Assembly (NCBI GenBank): GCA_019236485.1
Contig: JAFAIY010000342.1
Coordinates: forward strand, 1-10,685
Source: Comamonas sp.
GTDB taxonomy: Bacteria; Pseudomonadota; Gammaproteobacteria; Burkholderiales; Burkholderiaceae_C
Length of the DNA: 10,685 nt
Reading direction: 5' to 3'
The notes beneath the pieces are model-generated. The model was not told where the DNA came from. It did no database searches and saw only the letters and a program-made list of their open reading frames with translations. A program made the translations under genes and the position numbers. Positions 7,374-10,685 of the stretch are shown here, piece after piece. How positions within the stretch are numbered: position 1 is the stretch's first letter; each line of letters starts with the position of its first letter.

Positions 7374-7931
7374 ATGCAACGGCTGAAAACGCGTCCGCAA
7401 TTCCAGGCCACCATGTCCGCGGGCACCATTGCCCGCACCCAGCATTTCGCCTTGCACCGTATGGAGCTTGTGCCCGTGCTGCAGGACATGGCAGCCAACC
7501 CCAGCACAGGGCCCGGATCCAGCGATCCGCAGGCCCTGTTTGGCATTGGTGCCGTGCGCGAGCAGGCCTGGCTGGGCGCCATGGTGCCCAAGCGCTGGGC
7601 GCGCCGCTCGGTCACGCGCCACACCATCAAGCGGCAGATCTACGCGGTGGCCGCGGATCACGAGGCCGCACTGCAGCGCGCGGCGCATGTGGTGCGCCTG
7701 CGTTCGGGCTTCGACCGTAAGCAATTCGTCAGTGCGACTTCGGACCTGCTCAAGGCCACCGTGCGCAAGGAATTGCAGCAGCTGTTTGCCTCGGGCGTGC
7801 GCCGCCTGAAGCAGGAGCAGCAAGCCCCGGCCAAGGCCCCAGACCTGAATACGAATTCCGCTCCGGCCGTTGATGGCGATGCGCCAGCAGCTCCCGATCC
7901 GATAGCGAATCGGGTGGAGATGCGGCCATGA
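7374..7931 (+). CDS. rnpA: Ribonuclease P protein component
   Basis: RnpA is the basic protein subunit that helps the RNase P RNA remove 5' leaders from tRNA precursors. The start MQRLKTRPQFQ, WLGAMVPKRWARRSVTRHTIKRQIY (66-90) and HVVRLRSGFDRKQF (105-118) identify it. At 185 residues it exceeds E. coli RnpA (119) through an insert of about 30 residues (33-66) between early beta strands and an Ala/Pro-rich tail (about 145-185). The RNR signature, normally R-N-x-x-K-R, reads R82-H83-T-I-K86-R87, so the highly conserved Asn is His (CAC rather than AAC). GAGG 7 nt upstream supports the start. The TGA stop overlaps the yidD ATG. Identity is firm; the effect of His83 is unknown. Confidence 0.95.
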   Translation: MQRLKTRPQFQATMSAGTIARTQHFALHRMELVPVLQDMAANPSTGPGSSDPQALFGIGAVREQAWLGAMVPKRWARRSVTRHTIKRQIYAVAADHEAALQRAAHVVRLRSGFDRKQFVSATSDLLKATVRKELQQLFASGVRRLKQEQQAPAKAPDLNTNSAPAVDGDAPAAPDPIANRVEMRP

Positions 7932-8227
7932 TGCAGCGGCTGCTCATGGCCCTGGTGCGCGGCTACAGGCTGCTGCTCAGCCCCTGGCTGGGCTCGGCCT
8001 GCCGGTTCGAGCCGACATGCTCGGCCTATTCCCTTCAAGCGCTGGAGCAACACGGCGCTGCGGTAGGCTCTTATCTGACGGTGCGCCGGCTGGCGCGTTG
8101 TCACCCGTGGTGTGACGGAGGGCATGATCCCGTGCCACAGCAAAAGCCCAGGCTGTTTTCCTTTCTGGACGATGCCTCGGACTCTTCCGCGACCACCCAA
8201 CCTTCCTCACCTAAGAAGTCTTCATGA
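7928..8227 (+). CDS. yidD: Membrane protein insertion efficiency factor YidD
   Basis: This is a small protein of 99 residues that assists YidC/Sec-dependent membrane protein insertion and associates with the inner membrane through an amphipathic N-terminal helix. The whole family signature is visible: RGYRLLLSPWLGSACRFEPTCSAYSLQAL (11-39), HG....YLTVRRLARCHPW (42-61) and GGHDPVP (64-70). Cysteines 25, 31 and 58 are the conserved ones. The last ~25 residues are Ser-rich and variable. The start at 7928 overlaps the rnpA stop as ATGA; an immediately following ATG (7931) is also possible. GGTGGAG lies 8 nt upstream. The stop overlaps the yidC start in the same ATGA fashion, which implies translational coupling. 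Confidence 0.95.
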   Translation: MMQRLLMALVRGYRLLLSPWLGSACRFEPTCSAYSLQALEQHGAAVGSYLTVRRLARCHPWCDGGHDPVPQQKPRLFSFLDDASDSSATTQPSSPKKSS

Positions 8228-9915
8228 ACGATATTCGCCGCACCATACTGTGGGTGATATTTGGCTTTTCCATGGTTTTGCTCTGGGACAAGTGGCAAAT
8301 CCATAACGGCAAAAAGCCCACCTTCTTCCCCACGCCGCAGACGGTCAGCGCACCTGCGGCCAGCGATGCCAAGCCCGCGGACGTCAGCGTGCCCCAGGCC
8401 GCCGCCACTGCTTCGGCCGGCGATGTGCCCGGCGCCGTCGCGGCCCAGCCCGTTGCATCCGCCGTACCGCGCCAGGACGTGACCGTGGCCAGCGACGTGA
8501 TGCGCCTGACCTTCGACAGCGAAGGCGGCACGCTCAAGCATTCCGAGCTGCTCAAGTACTCCGACACGGCCGACAAGAGCCAGCTCATGCAGGTGTTCGA
8601 GCAGAACGCCAAGCGCGTGTACCTGGGCCAGACCGGTCTGATCGGCGGCAACTTCCCCACCCACAAGACGCCCATGACCGTGGTGCCCGGCGAGCGCGAG
8701 CTCAAGGACGGCCAGGACAGCGTGCAAGTGCGCTTCGAGTCGGCGGAGCAGGGCGGCGTCAAGCTGGTCAAGACCTTCACCCTCAAGCGCGGCGCCTATG
8801 ACATCGGCGTGCAGTACGACGTGGTCAACACCGGCACGGCCGCGGTGAACCCGCAGCTGTACATGCAGCTGGTGCGCGACGGCAACAAGCCCGAGCACGA
8901 GTCCACTTTCTATTCCACCTTCACGGGCCCGGCCGTCTATACCGACGCCAAGAAGTACCACAAGGTGGAGTTCAAGGACATCGAAAGCGGCAAGGCCGAG
9001 GTCGACAAGTCCTCCACCACTGGCTATGTGGCCATGGTGCAGCACTACTTTGCCAGCGCCTGGCTGCTGGCCGACGGCACGCAGCGCGACAACTTCGTGC
9101 GCAAGGTCGGCGACAACCTCTATGCCGTGGGCATGATCACCCCCGTGGGCAACGTGGCGCCCGGCCAGACCAAAACGCTGAGCGCACGCCTGTTCTCGGG
9201 TCCGCAGATCGAACCCATGCTGGAAAAGCTCTCGCCGGGCCTGGAACTGGTCAAGGACTATGGCTGGCTGACGATTCTGGCCAAGCCTCTGTACTGGCTG
9301 CTGTCCGAGCTGCACCAGTTCATCGGCAACTGGGGCTGGTCCATCGTGGCCCTGGTGCTGCTGCTGAAGATCGCCTTCTACTGGCTCAACGCCAAGGCCT
9401 ACTCGTCCATGGCCAAGATGAAGGCCATCAACCCCAAGATTCAGGAAATGCGCGAGCGCCTGAAGGACAAGCCCCAGCAGATGCAGCAGGAGATGATGCG
9501 CATCTACCGCGAGGAGAAGGTCAACCCCATGGGCGGCTGCCTGCCCATCGTGATCCAGATCCCGGTCTTCATGGCCTTGTACTGGGTGCTGCAGTCCAGC
9601 GTGGAAATCCGCAACGCGCCGTGGATAGGCTGGATCCACGATCTGTCCTCGCCCGATCCCTTCTTCATCCTGCCGCTGCTGATGACCCTGTCCTCGCTGC
9701 TGCAGACGGCGCTGAACCCCGCTCCGCCCGACCCCATGCAGGCCAAGATGATGTGGATCATGCCGCTGATGTTCAGCGTGATGTTCTTCTTCTTCCCGGC
9801 CGGCCTGGTGCTGTACTGGCTGACGAACAACATCCTGTCCATCGCCCAGCAATGGATCATCAACAAGCGCATGGGCGTGCCGCCCCAGTTCAACCTGCCC
9901 AAGTTCGGCAAGTAA
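8224..9915 (+). CDS. yidC: Membrane protein insertase YidC
   Basis: YidC is an inner-membrane insertase that works alone or with SecYEG to insert and fold membrane proteins. The 563-residue product has a first transmembrane segment (about 7-22), then an Ala/Pro-rich linker and the large periplasmic domain (about 85-345) typical of Gram-negative YidC. The conserved core is SIVALVLLLKIAFYWL (373-388), the cytoplasmic hairpin AYSSMAKMKAINPKIQEMRERL...EEKVNPMGGCLP (392-440), a segment at 441-460, one at 480-497 and FPAGLVLYWLTNNILSIAQQW (524-544). Lys382 aligns with the groove Arg366 of E. coli, so positive charge is kept. Length is close to E. coli YidC (548). It is the last gene of the operon; its ATG overlaps the yidD stop, and the nearest Shine-Dalgarno is a weak AAGAAG. 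A terminator follows. Confidence 0.98.
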   Translation: MNDIRRTILWVIFGFSMVLLWDKWQIHNGKKPTFFPTPQTVSAPAASDAKPADVSVPQAAATASAGDVPGAVAAQPVASAVPRQDVTVASDVMRLTFDSEGGTLKHSELLKYSDTADKSQLMQVFEQNAKRVYLGQTGLIGGNFPTHKTPMTVVPGERELKDGQDSVQVRFESAEQGGVKLVKTFTLKRGAYDIGVQYDVVNTGTAAVNPQLYMQLVRDGNKPEHESTFYSTFTGPAVYTDAKKYHKVEFKDIESGKAEVDKSSTTGYVAMVQHYFASAWLLADGTQRDNFVRKVGDNLYAVGMITPVGNVAPGQTKTLSARLFSGPQIEPMLEKLSPGLELVKDYGWLTILAKPLYWLLSELHQFIGNWGWSIVALVLLLKIAFYWLNAKAYSSMAKMKAINPKIQEMRERLKDKPQQMQQEMMRIYREEKVNPMGGCLPIVIQIPVFMALYWVLQSSVEIRNAPWIGWIHDLSSPDPFFILPLLMTLSSLLQTALNPAPPDPMQAKMMWIMPLMFSVMFFFFPAGLVLYWLTNNILSIAQQWIINKRMGVPPQFNLPKFGK

Positions 9916-9933
9916 GCTCAAGCAGCGCAAAGC

Positions 9934-9964
9934 AAAACGCCACCTTTCGAGGTGGCGTTTTTTT
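9934..9964. terminator. Intrinsic terminator after yidC, shared with convergent mnmE
   Basis: AAAACGCCACCT (9934-9945) pairs fully with AGGTGGCGTTTT (9950-9961) around a TTCG tetraloop, and seven T (9958-9964) follow on the plus strand. It lies 19 nt after the yidC stop. On the minus strand the same stem ends in four T, so it can also serve mnmE, though less strongly. Confidence 0.93.
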
Positions 9965-9987
9965 ATGTATACAGGAATTGAAGAGGC

Positions 9988-10685
9988 TTATTTGCCGATG
10001 CAGAAGCTGGAGAAGATCACGCCCAGCAGATCGTCAGAGCTGAATTCGCCGGTAATCGAGTTCAGCGCGATCTGGGCCAGGCGCAGCTCCTCGGCTAGCA
10101 GGTCCAGATGGGCGGCCTGGGCCGCCAGCTGTTCGTCGGCGGTCTCCAGATGGACTTGCACGGCCTGCAAGGCCTCGACATGGCGGGCGCGGGCCAGGTA
10201 CAGGCCTTCGGGGGCCGACTGCCAGCCCGCGACCTCCAGCAGGCGCTTGCGCAGCGCATCGAGGCCGTCGCCGGTGCGGGCAGACAAGGCGACTTGTTCA
10301 GAATTCAATTGAGCTATGTGGCGGGCCTGCACAGCGGCGCCTGCCATATCGGTCTTGTTCCAGACCTGGATCACGGGCACCTGGGCCGGCAGCTTCTGCT
10401 GCAGCGTGGCCGCGATCTCGGCGTCCGCAGCCGCGTAGTCGGCCTGTTCCACGCGCGTGAGGTCGTGGAGGAAGAGCACGGCATCGGCCGCGGCGATCTC
10501 GTCCCAGGCGCGCGCTATGCCTATGCGCTCCACCTCGTCCTCGCTGTCACGCAGGCCTGCGGTGTCGATCACATGCAGGGGCACACCCTCGATCTGTATG
10601 GTCTGCTGCACCTTGTCGCGCGTGGTGCCGGCGATGGGGGTGACGATGGCCAGCTCCGCACCGGCCAGCGCGTTGAGCAGAGAGC
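9988..10685 (-). CDS. mnmE: tRNA uridine-5-carboxymethylaminomethyl(34) synthesis GTPase MnmE, C-terminal part (5' end beyond window)
   Basis: MnmE (TrmE), with MnmG, modifies the wobble uridine of certain tRNAs to the (carboxymethyl)aminomethyl form in a GTP-dependent reaction. The minus-strand frame is open to the right edge, so the GTG at 10611 is an internal valine codon and not the start. Visible in order are the end of the P-loop helix (SLLNALAG), GTTRD (G2), [17 protein letters not shown] (G3), NKTD (G4), then the C-terminal helical domain ending SSFCIGK. The Cys of CIGK is the conserved C-terminal cysteine of the family. About 232 codons are present, roughly half of a usual MnmE of about 450-470 residues. 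It is convergent with yidC and shares its terminator. The N-terminal tetrahydrofolate-binding domain and P-loop lysine lie outside the window. Confidence 0.96.
   Translation of the reverse strand, partial: SLLNALAGAELAIVTPIAGTTRDKVQQTIQIEGVPLHVIDTAGLRDSEDEVERIGIARAWDEIAAADAVLFLHDLTRVEQADYAAADAEIAATLQQKLPAQVPVIQVWNKTDMAGAAVQARHIAQLNSEQVALSARTGDGLDALRKRLLEVAGWQSAPEGLYLARARHVEALQAVQVHLETADEQLAAQAAHLDLLAEELRLAQIALNSITGEFSSDDLLGVIFSSFCIGK

Noticed and set aside
8101..9930. Open frame of about 600 codons opposite yidC
   Set aside because: It is the antisense shadow of yidC, which has strong conserved motifs on the plus strand.

Overview
The window looks like the replication-initiation neighbourhood of a high-GC betaproteobacterial chromosome, most likely a member of the Comamonadaceae (Comamonas/Delftia/Acidovorax type). 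This rests on the gene order gyrB-dnaN-dnaA | rpmH-rnpA-yidD-yidC, on the recognisable L34, RnpA and DnaA sequences, and on the GC-rich third codon positions, which also create long antisense open frames over gyrB, dnaN, dnaA and yidC. The genus is an inference from memory of family sequences, not a database result.

Layout from left to right. Positions 3-422 hold the 3' end of a methyl-accepting chemotaxis protein gene whose product ends in a CheR-docking-type pentapeptide (DWESF), followed by a 13-bp hairpin. Positions 603-1220 hold a glutathione S-transferase-like gene with a TTG start. It ends in a perfect bidirectional terminator palindrome shared with the convergent gyrB. On the minus strand, dnaA (5275-6681), dnaN (4022-5143) and gyrB (1298-3880) lie in the order of transcription dnaA-dnaN-gyrB. 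Their spacers are about 130-140 bp and contain several inverted repeats.

Positions 6682-7174 (493 bp) are the divergent, gene-free region between dnaA and rpmH and the best candidate for the chromosomal origin or part of it. It contains a perfect DnaA box overlapping the -35 of a readable dnaA promoter, a second near-perfect box in the dnaA leader, a dyad and short repeats, an extended -10 promoter for rpmH, and a structured rpmH leader of about 240 nt.

On the plus strand, rpmH (7175-7309, 44 codons), rnpA (7374-7931), yidD (7928-8227) and yidC (8224-9915) form a compact operon with two successive ATGA stop/start overlaps. It closes with a strong hairpin terminator. The last gene, mnmE (9988 to beyond the right edge, minus strand), converges on it and is cut by the window edge inside its G domain.

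Together these genes cover replication initiation and processivity (DnaA, DnaN), supercoiling (GyrB), ribosome and tRNA maturation (L34, RnpA, MnmE) and membrane protein insertion (YidD, YidC). This is a conserved housekeeping block, and I found no unknown multi-gene system in it. The points worth a second look are regulatory: the dnaA/rpmH divergent region, the structured leaders of rpmH, gyrB and rnpA, and a substitution in the RnpA RNR motif.
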